From DATDPM01 sp963841995 (GTDB taxonomy: Bacteria > Pseudomonadota > Alphaproteobacteria > DATDPM01): 64,000 bases of DNA. Below the pieces are notes generated by a model. The model was not told the origin of the DNA. It saw only the letters and a list, made by a program, of their open reading frames with translations, and made no database searches. The translations under genes and the position numbers were made by a program. Positions 29,179 to 38,064 of this stretch are shown here, in pieces. The number at the start of each line of letters is the position of its first letter. Position 1 is the stretch's first letter. Where the stretch lies: positions 1-64,000 of the forward strand of contig CAWJEX010000017.1 in NCBI GenBank assembly GCA_963841995.1, given 5' to 3'.

Positions 29179-30244
29179 ATCCAACAAGACCGCACTCATC
29201 ACCGGCATCACCGGCCAGGACGGCGCCTATCTGGCCGAGTTCCTGCTTGGCAAGGGGTACGTCGTTCACGGCGTGAAACGCCGCTCGTCGTCATTCAACA
29301 CCGCCCGCGTCGATCATCTCTATCACGACCCGCATGAACAGGATGTGCGCTTCTTCATGCATTATGGCGACATGACCGACGCCACGAACCTGATCCGCCT
29401 CATTCAGGAAACGCAACCAGACGAAATTTACAACCTTGCGGCCCAGAGCCACGTTCAAGTGAGCTTCGAGACACCCGAATACACGGCCAACGCGGACGCG
29501 CTGGGAACATTGCGCATGCTGGAGGCGATGCGGATATTGGGCTTGGAGAAGCGGACGCGTTTCTATCAAGCGTCCACATCCGAGCTTTACGGCAATGTTC
29601 CAGCACCCCAGTGCGAGTCGACGCCGTTCGCACCCCGCAGTCCGTACGGCGCCGCCAAGCTCTACGCCTATTGGATCACCGTGAATTATCGCGATGCTTA
29701 TGGCATGCACACCTCGAACGGCATCCTGTTCAATCACGAGAGCCCGATCCGGGGTGAAACCTTTGTTACGCGTAAGATTACGCGGGCAGTGGCAGCCATT
29801 GAGCTGGGTCTTCAGGAGCGACTTTATATCGGCAATCTCAATGCGCAACGTGACTGGGGTCATGCGCGCGATTATGTCGACGGCATGTGGCGGATCGTCC
29901 AGCAGGACCGACCCGGCGATTATGTGCTGGCAACCGGAGAAACGCATTCGGTGAGGGAATTGGTGACGCTCGCCTTCGAACGCATGGGTCACAGGATCGA
30001 ATGGCGTGGCATCGGGACCGACGAGAAAGGGATCGACGCGAAGACCGGAAACATTTTGGTCGAAATCGATTCGCGATATTTCCGACCCACCGAGGTAGAC
30101 GTCCTGTGCGGCGATCCTTCGAAGGCGCGGCGCGTTCTTGGCTGGCATCACAAGACCTCATTTCACGATCTGGTACGGGAGATGGTAGAGGCCGATCTTC
30201 AAGTGGTCGCCCAGGAACGTGACCGGAAGCATCGCGATGGCTGA
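29171..30244 (+). CDS. gmd: GDP-mannose 4,6-dehydratase
   Basis: 357 residues, the full family length. It converts GDP-D-mannose to GDP-4-keto-6-deoxy-D-mannose with bound NADP. Motifs: ITGITGQDGAYLAEFLLGKG at the N-terminus, KRRSSSFNTAR (NADP phosphate binding), NLAAQSHVQVSFE, QASTSELYGN with the catalytic Thr/Ser and Glu, and SPYGAAKLYAYW with Tyr and Lys (about residue 160). It overlaps the downstream GDP-fucose synthase by eight bases. With that gene it makes GDP-L-fucose for the glycan. Confidence 0.93.
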   Translation: MDKSNKTALITGITGQDGAYLAEFLLGKGYVVHGVKRRSSSFNTARVDHLYHDPHEQDVRFFMHYGDMTDATNLIRLIQETQPDEIYNLAAQSHVQVSFETPEYTANADALGTLRMLEAMRILGLEKRTRFYQASTSELYGNVPAPQCESTPFAPRSPYGAAKLYAYWITVNYRDAYGMHTSNGILFNHESPIRGETFVTRKITRAVAAIELGLQERLYIGNLNAQRDWGHARDYVDGMWRIVQQDRPGDYVLATGETHSVRELVTLAFERMGHRIEWRGIGTDEKGIDAKTGNILVEIDSRYFRPTEVDVLCGDPSKARRVLGWHHKTSFHDLVREMVEADLQVVAQERDRKHRDG

Positions 30245-31200
30245 GCCGAAATTTTCCCTGCGCGGCCGCCGGGTTTGGGTGGCTGGCCACGGCGGCATGG
30301 TGGGATCGGCGCTCGTGCGACGCCTTGCGCGCGAGGATTGCGAGGTGCTGACAGTCGGCCGGGATACTGTTGACCTCCGCCGTCAGGCCGATGCCGAAGG
30401 CTGGATCGAGGAGATGCGGCCGGATGCCATATTCATGGCGGCGGCGCGCGTGGGCGGTATCCTTGCCAACGACACGCGGCCAGCGGATTTCATCTACGAC
30501 AACCTGGTGATCGAGACGAACATCACCCACGCCGCCTACAAGACGGGCGTCGGCAAATTGTTGTTTCTCGGATCTTCCTGCATCTATCCGAAATTGGCCC
30601 CCCAGCCGATGCCCGAAGAAGCCCTGCTCACAGGGCCTCTCGAGCCCACGAATGAGTGGTATGCGGTGGCTAAGATCGCGGGCATTAAGCTATGCCAGGC
30701 CTATCGTCGCCAGCACGGCTGCGACTTCATTTCCGCAATGCCGACCAATCTGTATGGGCCTTATGACAATTTCGATCTCAAGACCAGTCATGTGGCTGCA
30801 GCGCTCTTGGTCAAGACCCACGCCGCGAAGCTGTCCGGCTCGCCGACGGTTGAGATTCTGGGGGAGCGGCACGCCCCGGCGCGAATTCCTGTATGTCGAC
30901 AATCTCGCCGATGCTCTCGTATTTCTGATGAAAACCTACTCGGCAGACGAGCATGTCAACATTGGCAGCGGAAGCGACTTGTCGATCAAGGAGCTGGCGC
31001 AACTGATCGCCGACACCGTTGGATTTCGAGGCGACTTTACGTTCGATTCCACCAAGCCCGACGGAACGCCGCGGAAGCTACTGAACGTCGACAAGCTGCG
31101 CGCGTTGGGCTGGGAAGCAAAGACCGATCTACGCGAAGGCCTGCGCCGAACGTACGAATGGTACCTGAGCAAAAGTCCTTCCGCGAGCGGCACTCGCTGA
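30237..31200 (+). pseudogene. fcl: GDP-L-fucose synthase, broken by a +1 frameshift in a G5 run
   Basis: The first frame has VWVAGHGGMVGSALVRRLARE (NADP loop), LFLGSSCIYPK and the catalytic pair in WYAVAKIAGIKLCQAY; the rest, REFLYVDNLADALVFLMK, then GSGSDLSIKELAQLIAD to the stop at 31200, is one frame over. Removing one G from GGGGG at 30860-30864 gives VEILGSGTPRREFLY and a full 320-residue protein of normal length. The enzyme epimerises and reduces the Gmd product to GDP-L-fucose. Because everything else is intact and the break is in a homopolymer, a sequencing indel is the simplest explanation. Confidence 0.85.
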
Positions 31201-31265
31201 TGCGTGGTACGCATCATTCTTTTAATCAGCGCGGATGGACGTAGGCCACGGTCTCCCGAGCCGCT

Positions 31266-31296
31266 AAGCCGCTCCCGGTCTTGAGCGGCTTCGGTT
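31266..31296 (+). terminator. Hairpin with T-rich tail after the GDP-fucose synthase gene
   Basis: AAGCCGCT at 31266-31273 pairs with AGCGGCTT at 31284-31291, with a 10-base loop, and is followed by CGGTTTTGGGG. An eight-base perfect stem with a short T run can act as a Rho-independent terminator. It sits in the 226-base gap between the fucose synthase and the asparagine synthetase and may separate two transcripts. The T tract is short, so this is a moderate call. Confidence 0.5.
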
Positions 31297-31426
31297 TTGG
31301 GGTTCGTTGCCACAATGACGGATTTGATTTCTTTAATCCGGACTTGTTCCGTGCCACATGGGAGAGCCTTTTGAACGATTCACCGACGCTCATCGGCGGC
31401 GCCCATTCGGCTGCAGGCAAAGTCGC

Positions 31427-33359
31427 ATGTGCGGGTTGACTGGCTTCTGGGACCGCAGCGTATCGACCTCTGGCGACGAACTCGAACGGCTCGCCGTGGC
31501 CATGCGCGAGACCCTAACCCGCCGCGGCCCAGACGATTCGGGCGTCTGGGTCGATCCGGCGAGCGGTCTAGCACTCGGCTTCCGCCGGCTTTCGATCGTC
31601 GATCTGTCGCCGACCGGCCATCAGCCAATGATCTCCGCCGATGGCCGCTTCGTTATCGCCTACAATGGCGAGATCTACAATTTTCGCGAGCTTCGCGCCG
31701 AGCTCGAGGCGGTGGGCATCCGCTTTCGCGGCACTTCGGACACCGAAGTGATGCTGGAGGGCTTTTCGCGCTGGGGGGTACGACCGACCTTGGAGCGGTT
31801 GATCGGCATGTTCGCCGTAGCCCTCTTCGATCGCCGCACGCGCGCGCTCCATCTCATTCGCGACCGGCTCGGCATCAAGCCGCTCTATTGGGCCCGATTC
31901 GGCCAACTCATCCTGTTTGGTTCGGAATTAAAGGCGCTGCGGATGCATCCCGGCTGGAAACCCGAGGTCGACCAGAATGCGGCGAGCGCCTTTCTGCGCT
32001 TCGCCTATGTGCCGGCGCCGCATACCATTTACAAAGGCGTTCGGAAGTTGGAGCCAGGCTCCATGCTCACGGTCGATTCCGCAGGCGAACCGTGCATCGA
32101 GCATTTCTGGGATCTGCGCGACGTCGCCCGCGAAGGCCAGTCAATGCCGAGCGCGGCGAATGATCAGCAAGCGGTCGACGCATTGGACTTGCTGCTCAAG
32201 GACGCCGTTGGCCGGCGGATGATAGCCGATGTCCCGCTCGGCGCCTTTCTTTCCGGCGGTATCGATTCCTCGATCGTGGTTGCGCTGATGCAAGCGAAGA
32301 GTAGCCGTCCCGTGCGCACCTTCACCATCGGCTTTCATGAGGCAGGCTACGACGAGGCGGCGCATGCAAGGAAAGTCGCCCGTCATCTCGGTACGGATCA
32401 CACCGAACTCTACGTCGAGCCGGGCCATGCCCGCGACGTGATCCCCAATCTGCCGGAGCATTACGACGAGCCATTTGCCGATTCCTCGCAGATCCCGACT
32501 CTCCTGATTTCCGAATTGACGCGAAAGCATGTCACCGTGGCGCTTTCCGGCGACGGCGGCGATGAAGTCTTCGCCGGCTATCACCGCTACCGCTGGGCGG
32601 ATGCGATCTGGCGCCGAATCGGCTGGATGCCACAAGGCTTTCGCCGGGCAGTCGCCTCGGGGTTGCGCGCGTTGCCGCCTCAAGGGTGGGATCGGTTATT
32701 CGCCGCGGTGCCGGACAAGCTTCGGCCACGGCAAGCCGGCGACAAGATGCATAAGATTGCCTCCATCCTTGGTTCAAGTTCAGCGGATTCGATCTATCGC
32801 CGTCTGATCGCGCAGTGGGACGCGCCGGAACAGCTCATCCCGAATGCGGTTGAACCGCATGGCCTTCCCTTCGATCCGACGGTGCCAAAGCTCTTACCGG
32901 ATTTCTTCGCGCGCATGCGTTTTGTCGACACGTTGACATACCTTCCCGACGACATTCTGACCAAGCTCGATCGCGCGAGCATGGCCTCGAGCCTGGAGGC
33001 GCGGGTGCCGCTGCTTGACCACCGCGTCGTGAGCTTCGCTTGGCATCTCCCGCGTCGGTTCCTGGTCCGGGGATCAACCCCGAAGTGGCTGTTGCGCCAG
33101 GTCCTCTATCGCTACGTGCCGCGCGAACTTGTCGAGCGGCCTAAAACCGGCTTCGGCGTGCCGATCGATACATGGTTGCGCGGGCCCTTGCGCGATTGGG
33201 CGGAGAGTTCTGCTGGCCGAGCCCCAACTGCGCGAGGCCGGTCTCGAACCAGGTTTGGTCCGCGGGCGCTGGCAGGAACATCTGTCCGGCCGGCGAAACT
33301 GGCAATATTCGTTGTGGACCGTCCTGATGTTTCAATCTTGGCGACAGCGATGGACTTGA
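31427..33359 (+). pseudogene. asnB: Glutamine-hydrolysing asparagine synthase, broken near the 3' end by a +1 frameshift
   Basis: The start MCGLTGFWD gives the Cys2 nucleophile of the glutaminase domain (residues 1-210, with YNGEIYN). The synthetase domain has the PP-loop FLSGGIDSSIVVAL and SGDGGDEVFAGYHRY. Near the end the frame should read ESLLAEPQLREAGLEPG and finish FQSWRQRWT at 33359, but this part is one frame over; dropping one T of the TT at 33208-33209 restores a 643-residue protein. As written, the frame instead runs on into the next gene. In polysaccharide loci such enzymes amidate a sugar acid or make asparagine; which one here is unknown. Confidence 0.85.
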
Positions 33360-33367
33360 GCGCAGCA

Positions 33368-34072
33368 ATGACAAAAAAAACGGGGGGCGACCGCATGTCT
33401 GAACCGATGGCGCATTTAACGCCCGAAGAGAGACGGCGCGAATGGGTGCGGTATTATTCGCCCAAGCGCATCTACGAACAGCTGCTCCAGGTCCACCTGC
33501 TCGATCGGTGTCCCGTCAACACGGTGCTCGAGATCGGCCCTCACTACGGCTTGGTCACCGCAATGCTGAACAATGCCGGCTACGACATTACCACGATGGA
33601 CCACGTTCCGTTGTAATTCGAGCGCCCAGCGCGTCCGCACATCGAGATGGATCTGACGGCGATAGACGCGGCAAAGCTGAGAGGCTTCGACTGCATCATG
33701 TGCTGTGCGACGCTGGAGCATATTCCTTACGACGACGCTCGAGCCGTCTTGCGTAGGTTTCGCGAGTCGGGCGCGCCGTTCGTGCTCATTTCGGTGCCCT
33801 ATCAGGGACACGAGTTGTTTTTCCAGGTCTACTTTAACCGGCTGATGCTTAAGGCACAGTTTTCCTGGAAGAAATTCCGATTTCTGAAAAACTTCCCCAT
33901 CGATCCGGATCCCGCTGGCCACAAATGCGAGGTTGGCTATAAGGGTCTGCCGCTGCGCCGATATGAAGCGATGTTGAAGGAAACCGGATTCACGATCTTG
34001 CGGCGCGCATTCTCCTACCCTTCGTTTGCCGTAGTCCATCTGTTGGGGAACGAGGGCAGCACGACAGGTTGA
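33368..34072 (+). pseudogene. SAM-dependent methyltransferase interrupted by an in-frame TAA
   Basis: From ATG 33368 (or 33395) the frame reads VNTVLEIGPHYGLVTAMLNNAGY (SAM loop) and DITTMDHVPL, then hits TAA at 33614-33616 and goes on in the same frame with FERPARPHIEMDLTAIDAA, DCIMCCATLEHIPYDDA (motif IV) and HKCEVGYKGLPLRRYEAML. A CAA-to-TAA change would explain it. The total would be about 234 residues. If real, the enzyme is inactive; a base error is the alternative. It is the last gene of the polysaccharide locus on the + strand, and the asnB frame runs into it. Confidence 0.75.
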
Positions 34073-34120
34073 GGGCCGTAGAAATACGAGCGGATTGGGC
34101 AATATCCGCGGGCTTTTCGC

Positions 34121-35311
34121 TCAGTCGATCTGCAAAACTTCGGCTTTCAGATAAGCCAATTCCGGCAGGAAGGGATGGATCGGGTGGTCCGGCGAGGCGC
34201 CGGATTGGCGGATGACCCGGGCCGATCGGCCGGCGGCGGCGATGCCCCGGTGGACCTCCTCGGCGAAGTGCGCGACCTCCATATGATGAGAGCAGGATGC
34301 GATGAACAGGAATCCCGACGGAGCGGTGATCGCGGCGGCAAGGCGGGCGAGCTTGCGATAGCCCTTGGCGCCGGAATTCACGTCCTTGCGCGATTTGATG
34401 AAGGCCGGCGGATCGCATATGACCACGTCGAACCGTTCCCCCGCTTTCGCCAATTTCTCGAGCTCGGCGAAGGCTTCGGCCCGCTCGAATTTGCAGATCG
34501 AGGAAACACCGTTGCGTTCGGCCGCGCGTCTCGCCAATTCAAGAGCCGGTTCCGAGGAATCGAAGGCGCGGACTTCGCGGGCACCGGCGAGAGCCGCACG
34601 AATGGCAAAACCGCCGGCATAGGAATAGAAATCGCCGACCCGCTTGCTTCTTGCCAATGACGCCATGAAAGCGCGGTTGTCGCGCTGATCGAAAAACCAG
34701 CCGGTTTTTTGGCCCGCCAGCGGATCGATGAAGAAATGCGCCTCGCCCTCCTCGACTTCGATCGGCGGCGACACTTCGCCTTTCGCAACCCGGACGTATT
34801 TCTCCAAGCCTTCCAGTACCCGTACGCCGCTGTCGTTGCGCAATACGATCGCGCGCGGCGCGAATACCGCATCGAAGGCCTCCATCAGCATGTCGAGACA
34901 GCGCTCCATTCCGGCGGTATTGATCTGAACGCCCAATACATCCCCAAAGCGATCGGCAATCAATCCCGGCAAATTGTCGGCCTCGGAATGAACCGCGCGG
35001 TAGAATGGCCGATCGTAAAGAGAGTCACGCAGAGCGAGCGCCGACCGCAATCGCGCTTCGAAGAACCGGGCGTCGATTTGCACGTCGGGATCGGATGACA
35101 GCATCCGTCCGGCAATCAAGCTGTGCGAGTTGAAGGACGCGGTGCCGAGTCTGCGGCCATCGGCGGCGGCGACCGTGACAAGGCTCCCCGGCGGGAGCGA
35201 TTTAGCAGCCGCATCCATCACAACTTCATTGGAGAAAATCCAAGGATGCCCGGAAATCAGCCTTTTATGGCGGCCGGTTAGGAGGCTCAAAGTCGGACGC
35301 CGTTCGATCAT
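34121..35311 (-). CDS. rlmI: 23S rRNA (cytosine) methyltransferase, RlmI-type
   Basis: 396 residues. The N-terminal PUA domain begins RHKRLISGHPWIFSNEV; the catalytic half has TGWFFDQRDNRAFM, VGDFYSYAGGFAIRAALAGAREV (SAM loop), DVVICDPPAFIKSRKDV (motif IV D-P-P) and LFIASCSHHM, which holds the catalytic Cys. These motifs fit the RlmI (YccW) family that methylates a 23S rRNA cytosine. It is transcribed toward the polysaccharide locus, converging with the methyltransferase remnant at 34072. Confidence 0.88.
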   Translation of the reverse strand: MIERRPTLSLLTGRHKRLISGHPWIFSNEVVMDAAAKSLPPGSLVTVAAADGRRLGTASFNSHSLIAGRMLSSDPDVQIDARFFEARLRSALALRDSLYDRPFYRAVHSEADNLPGLIADRFGDVLGVQINTAGMERCLDMLMEAFDAVFAPRAIVLRNDSGVRVLEGLEKYVRVAKGEVSPPIEVEEGEAHFFIDPLAGQKTGWFFDQRDNRAFMASLARSKRVGDFYSYAGGFAIRAALAGAREVRAFDSSEPALELARRAAERNGVSSICKFERAEAFAELEKLAKAGERFDVVICDPPAFIKSRKDVNSGAKGYRKLARLAAAITAPSGFLFIASCSHHMEVAHFAEEVHRGIAAAGRSARVIRQSGASPDHPIHPFLPELAYLKAEVLQID

Positions 35312-35352
35312 CGGGCCAATTTAGCGGCTTTAGCCAGCAGCAACAGGAAAAG

Positions 35353-35379
35353 AAAGGGGCGCCGAAAGGCGCCCCTTTT
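35353..35379 (-). terminator. Rho-independent terminator downstream of groEL
   Basis: A perfect stem AAAGGGGCGCC / GGCGCCCCTTT with a four-base loop (GAAA) lies 21-47 bases beyond the groEL stop. Read on the - strand the stem is followed by CTTTTCCTGTT, a T-rich tail. It should end the groES-groEL transcript; rlmI (ending 34121, starting 35311) lies beyond it on the same strand and would use its own promoter. Confidence 0.85.
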
Positions 35380-35399
35380 AGGTTCTATGCTGTGGGCCG

Positions 35400-37037
35400 T
35401 TAGAAGTCCATGTCGCCCATGCCGCCGCCGCCCGGCATCGCCGGTCCCGATTTCTTCTCGGGCTTTTCGGCGACCATGGCTTCGGTGGTGATCAACAGGC
35501 CGCCGACCGATGCGGCGCCCTGAAGGGCACTCCGCACAACCTTGGTCGGGTCGATGATGCCGGCCTTGACGAGATCCTTGTAATCGCCGGCCTGGGCATC
35601 GAAGCCGTAATTCACGTCCTTCGATTCCAGGAGCTTGCCGACGACCACCGCACCGTCAAAACCGGCGTTCTCGACGATCTGGCGGGCCGGCCATTGAATG
35701 GCGCGGCGCACGATATCGACACCGACCTGCTGGTCGTGATTTTCCAGCTTCAGATTGGCAAGGGCCTTGGTGGAATGCAGAAGTGCCACGCCACCACCGG
35801 CAACAACACCTTCTTCGACCGCGGCGCGGGTGGCGTGCATCGCGTCATCGACGCGATCTTTACGCTCTTTCACTTCGATCTCGGTCGCGCCGCCGACGCG
35901 GATGACCGCAACACCGCCGGCGAGTTTCGCCAAACGCTCTTGCAGCTTCTCTTTGTCGTAATCTGAAGTGGTTTCTTCGATCTGCGCACGGATCTGGCCG
36001 CAACGGGCCTCGATCTCGGTCTTCTTGCCGCCCCCGCTGATGATGGTCGTATCGTCTTTGGTGATGGCGATCTTCTTGGAGCGCCCGAGCATATTGAGCG
36101 TCACGCCCTCGAGCTTGATGCCCAAATCTTCCGAGATAACCTGGCCGCCGGTCAGGATCGCGATGTCTTCGAGCATCGCCTTCCGGCGATCGCCGAAGCC
36201 CGGCGCCTTCACCGCCGCGACCTTGAGGCCGCCGCGGAGCTTGTTGACGACGAGGGTTGCAAGCGCCTCGCCTTCGATATCTTCGGCAATGACCAGGAGC
36301 GGCCGTCCGGACTGCACGACCGATTCGAGCAGCGGCAGCATGGCCTGAAGGCCCGAGAGTTTCTTCTCATGAAGGAGAATGTAGGGATCGTCGAGCTCGA
36401 CGACCATTTTCTCCGCATTGGTCACAAAATAGGGGGAAACATAGCCACGGTCGAATTGCATGCCTTCGACCACTTCGAGTTCAGTTTCGAGGCTCTTTGC
36501 TTCTTCGACGGTGATGACGCCTTCGTTGCCAACTTTTTCCATCGCCTTGGCAATCATGTCGCCGATGGCGCGCTCGCCGTTGGCCGAAATGGTTCCGACC
36601 TGTGCGATTTCTTCGTTGGTACGGACTTTCTTCGAGCGCTTTTTGATGTCTTCGACCACGGTCTCGACCGCAATGTCGATGCCGCGCTTGAGGTCCATCG
36701 GATTCATGCCCGCGGCGACGGCTTTTGCACCTTCGCGCACGATGGCTTGGGCCAGCACGGTTGCCGTCGTCGTCCCGTCGCCGGCGGTGTCGCTGGCTTT
36801 GGTCGCGACCTCGCGCACCATCTGTGCGCCCATGTTCTCGAACTTGTCGGAAAGCTCGATTTCCTTGGCGACGGTGACGCCGTCCTTGGAAATGCGCGGT
36901 GCGCCGTAGGATTTTTCGAGAACGACGTTGCGGCCCTTGGGGCCCAACGTCACCTTCACCGCATTCGCCAGAATGTCCACACCTTGGAGCATCTTGGCGC
37001 GCGCGTCGGTGGAAAATCTAACTTCTTTGGCAGCCAT
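35400..37037 (-). CDS. groEL: Chaperonin GroEL (60 kDa)
   Basis: 545 residues, the normal length. It forms the double-ring ATP-driven folding chamber with GroES. Seen in the sequence: NVVLEKSYGAPRISKDGVTVAKE, the ATP loop VATKASDTAGDGTTTATVLAQ, the apical region with ITKDDTTIISGGG, and a short C-terminal end GGGGMGDMDF. The start is preceded by AGGAG. It is 15 bases from groES and in the same transcript, with CIRCE-type control upstream of groES. No sign of a second copy in the window. Confidence 0.97.
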   Translation of the reverse strand: MAAKEVRFSTDARAKMLQGVDILANAVKVTLGPKGRNVVLEKSYGAPRISKDGVTVAKEIELSDKFENMGAQMVREVATKASDTAGDGTTTATVLAQAIVREGAKAVAAGMNPMDLKRGIDIAVETVVEDIKKRSKKVRTNEEIAQVGTISANGERAIGDMIAKAMEKVGNEGVITVEEAKSLETELEVVEGMQFDRGYVSPYFVTNAEKMVVELDDPYILLHEKKLSGLQAMLPLLESVVQSGRPLLVIAEDIEGEALATLVVNKLRGGLKVAAVKAPGFGDRRKAMLEDIAILTGGQVISEDLGIKLEGVTLNMLGRSKKIAITKDDTTIISGGGKKTEIEARCGQIRAQIEETTSDYDKEKLQERLAKLAGGVAVIRVGGATEIEVKERKDRVDDAMHATRAAVEEGVVAGGGVALLHSTKALANLKLENHDQQVGVDIVRRAIQWPARQIVENAGFDGAVVVGKLLESKDVNYGFDAQAGDYKDLVKAGIIDPTKVVRSALQGAASVGGLLITTEAMVAEKPEKKSGPAMPGGGGMGDMDF

Positions 37038-37052
37038 TATGGTTCTCCTAAC

Positions 37053-37370
37053 TTAAGCAGCTTTGCGGCTGGATTTCGCGGCGCCTTGGATAACGCCCAT
37101 GATGTCCGATTCTTTAACGATCAACAGCTCTTCGCCGTCGATCTTGACTTCTGTTCCCGACCACTTGCCGAACAACACGCGGTCGCCGGCCTTGACGTCC
37201 AAGGCGACGCGTTCGCCCTTTTCGTTGCGCGCGCCCTCGCCGACGGCGACCACTTCGCCTTCCACCGGCTTTTCTTTCACCGTATCGGGAATGATGATTC
37301 CGCCCGCGGTCTTCGATTCCGGTTCGACCCGGCGCAACAACACGCGATCATGCAACGGCCTGAATTTCAT
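37053..37370 (-). CDS. groES: Co-chaperonin GroES (10 kDa)
   Basis: 105 residues from MKFRPLHDRVLLRRVE; an in-frame start six codons upstream (37388) is possible but GGAGGGG sits just before this ATG and the family begins here. Motifs: ESKTAGGIIIPDTVKEKPVEG (mobile loop) and GDRVLFGKWSGTEVKIDGEELLIVKESDI. The last residues GAAKSSRKAA form a short basic tail not seen in all homologues. First gene of the groES-groEL operon. Confidence 0.95.
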   Translation of the reverse strand: MKFRPLHDRVLLRRVEPESKTAGGIIIPDTVKEKPVEGEVVAVGEGARNEKGERVALDVKAGDRVLFGKWSGTEVKIDGEELLIVKESDIMGVIQGAAKSSRKAA

Positions 37371-37437
37371 TGGGAACCCCTCCGCCATGCCAAATTGTTG
37401 AAAATGAATATTTTTCCCTTGGCTCGCCGGTCCGGCA

Positions 37438-37464
37438 TTAGCACTCGTACTCGGCGAGTGCCAG
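37438..37464 (-). promoter_or_regulatory. CIRCE operator (HrcA site) upstream of groES
   Basis: TTAGCACTC at 37438-37446, a nine-base spacer, then GAGTGCCAG at 37456-37464: the standard CIRCE inverted repeat, with two differences from the perfect right arm (consensus GAGTGCTAA). HrcA binds it and represses groESL until heat or folding stress. It lies just downstream of the promoter elements and 68 bases before the groES ATG, the usual place. Confidence 0.92.
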
Positions 37465-37465
37465 T

Positions 37466-37494
37466 CATCTAAGGGGGGCGGTCCGGCATGTCAA
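37466..37494 (-). promoter_or_regulatory. Sigma-70-type promoter for groESL
   Basis: On the - strand, TTGACA (37489-37494) is followed after 17 bases by TAGATG (37466-37471). The -35 box is perfect and the spacing ideal; the -10 box is weak. The CIRCE element starts two bases downstream of the -10 box, so the transcript would begin inside the operator. The perfect TTGACA and spacing make this credible, without proof of a start site. Confidence 0.65.
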
Positions 37495-37717
37495 GACCGC
37501 GGCCCTGCTTCTTTTTCCGCGGTTTCACTTGGATCTTCGCAAAACTTAGCAGCCACGGCGGCGATTGACTGCTAGTCACTTGATCTACAAGATTTTTCTT
37601 GAGGTGACGAAACGACCGCCGCAAATTAACGAAGATGAAAATAATCGACGGTTACGCTTGCGGAACCATGACCTCTGCAAGCGGTTTGCTTGTTATAGCC
37701 AGGAAGGCGAGGGTCCG

Positions 37718-37975
37718 ATGAGAAACCTGATTCTACCCGACTACCGCCTAGTCACGGCGGAAATTCTGTACCACCTGCCCGACCATCCCGCGGTCCTTCA
37801 GACTTATGTCTGGCAGGACCTCGACATCGCCCCGAAATTCCCCGTGCTGCGCCGGTTTCTCGATTTCTGGCGGCTCAATCTCGACGGCAAGCTCCATATG
37901 GTGCGAGTCGCCAGCAGCGAGCTCATCCGCCCGGCGGAATTCAAATTCGCGGCCAGCCTCAGCACCCTGCATTAA
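37718..37975 (+). CDS. usg: Usg family protein
   Basis: 85 residues. It matches the small usg family of alphaproteobacteria: DYRLVTAEILYHLPDHPAVLQTYVWQDLDIAPKFP, then LRRFLDFWRLNLDGKLHMVRVASSELIRPAEF and a final LH. The name comes from its place near trp genes in other species; the function is not known. ATG 37718 has GAGG at the right distance; the open frame begins earlier at 37565 but without family sequence. It is convergent with mlaC (stop 38065). No signal peptide or membrane span. Confidence 0.8.
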   Translation: MRNLILPDYRLVTAEILYHLPDHPAVLQTYVWQDLDIAPKFPVLRRFLDFWRLNLDGKLHMVRVASSELIRPAEFKFAASLSTLH

Positions 37976-38038
37976 ATCCGGCGTGTCCCCATCGCCGCAT
38001 TGGTGCCGGTGGGTTACGCGCCGGATTTCGCTAGGGCC
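37974..38038 (+). terminator. Long inverted repeat between convergent usg and mlaC
   Basis: AAATCCGGCG at 37974-37983, overlapping the usg stop, pairs perfectly with CGCCGGATTT at 38029-38038. The loop is 45 bases, which is long for a terminator, and no run of T follows closely. It lies between two genes that end face to face (37975 and 38065), so a bidirectional termination role is plausible but not shown. Confidence 0.35.
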
Positions 38039-38064
38039 GATCGACAGCGATTTATTGCCCCGAT

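Larger units (their letters stand above)
37371..37717. other. Divergent intergenic region between groES and usg
   Basis: 347 bases without a gene. On the groES side it holds the leader, CIRCE (37438-37464) and the promoter elements at 37466-37494. On the usg side, from about 37500 to 37717, no clear promoter box is seen. The stretch 37580-37700 stays open in the usg frame (back to 37565) but its composition does not look coding, so usg is taken to start at 37718. Confidence 0.6.

Noticed and set aside
36369..37472. A 367-residue open frame on the + strand over groEL-groES
   Set aside because: It is antisense to two of the most conserved genes in the window and covers the CIRCE element; composition is that of a shadow frame.
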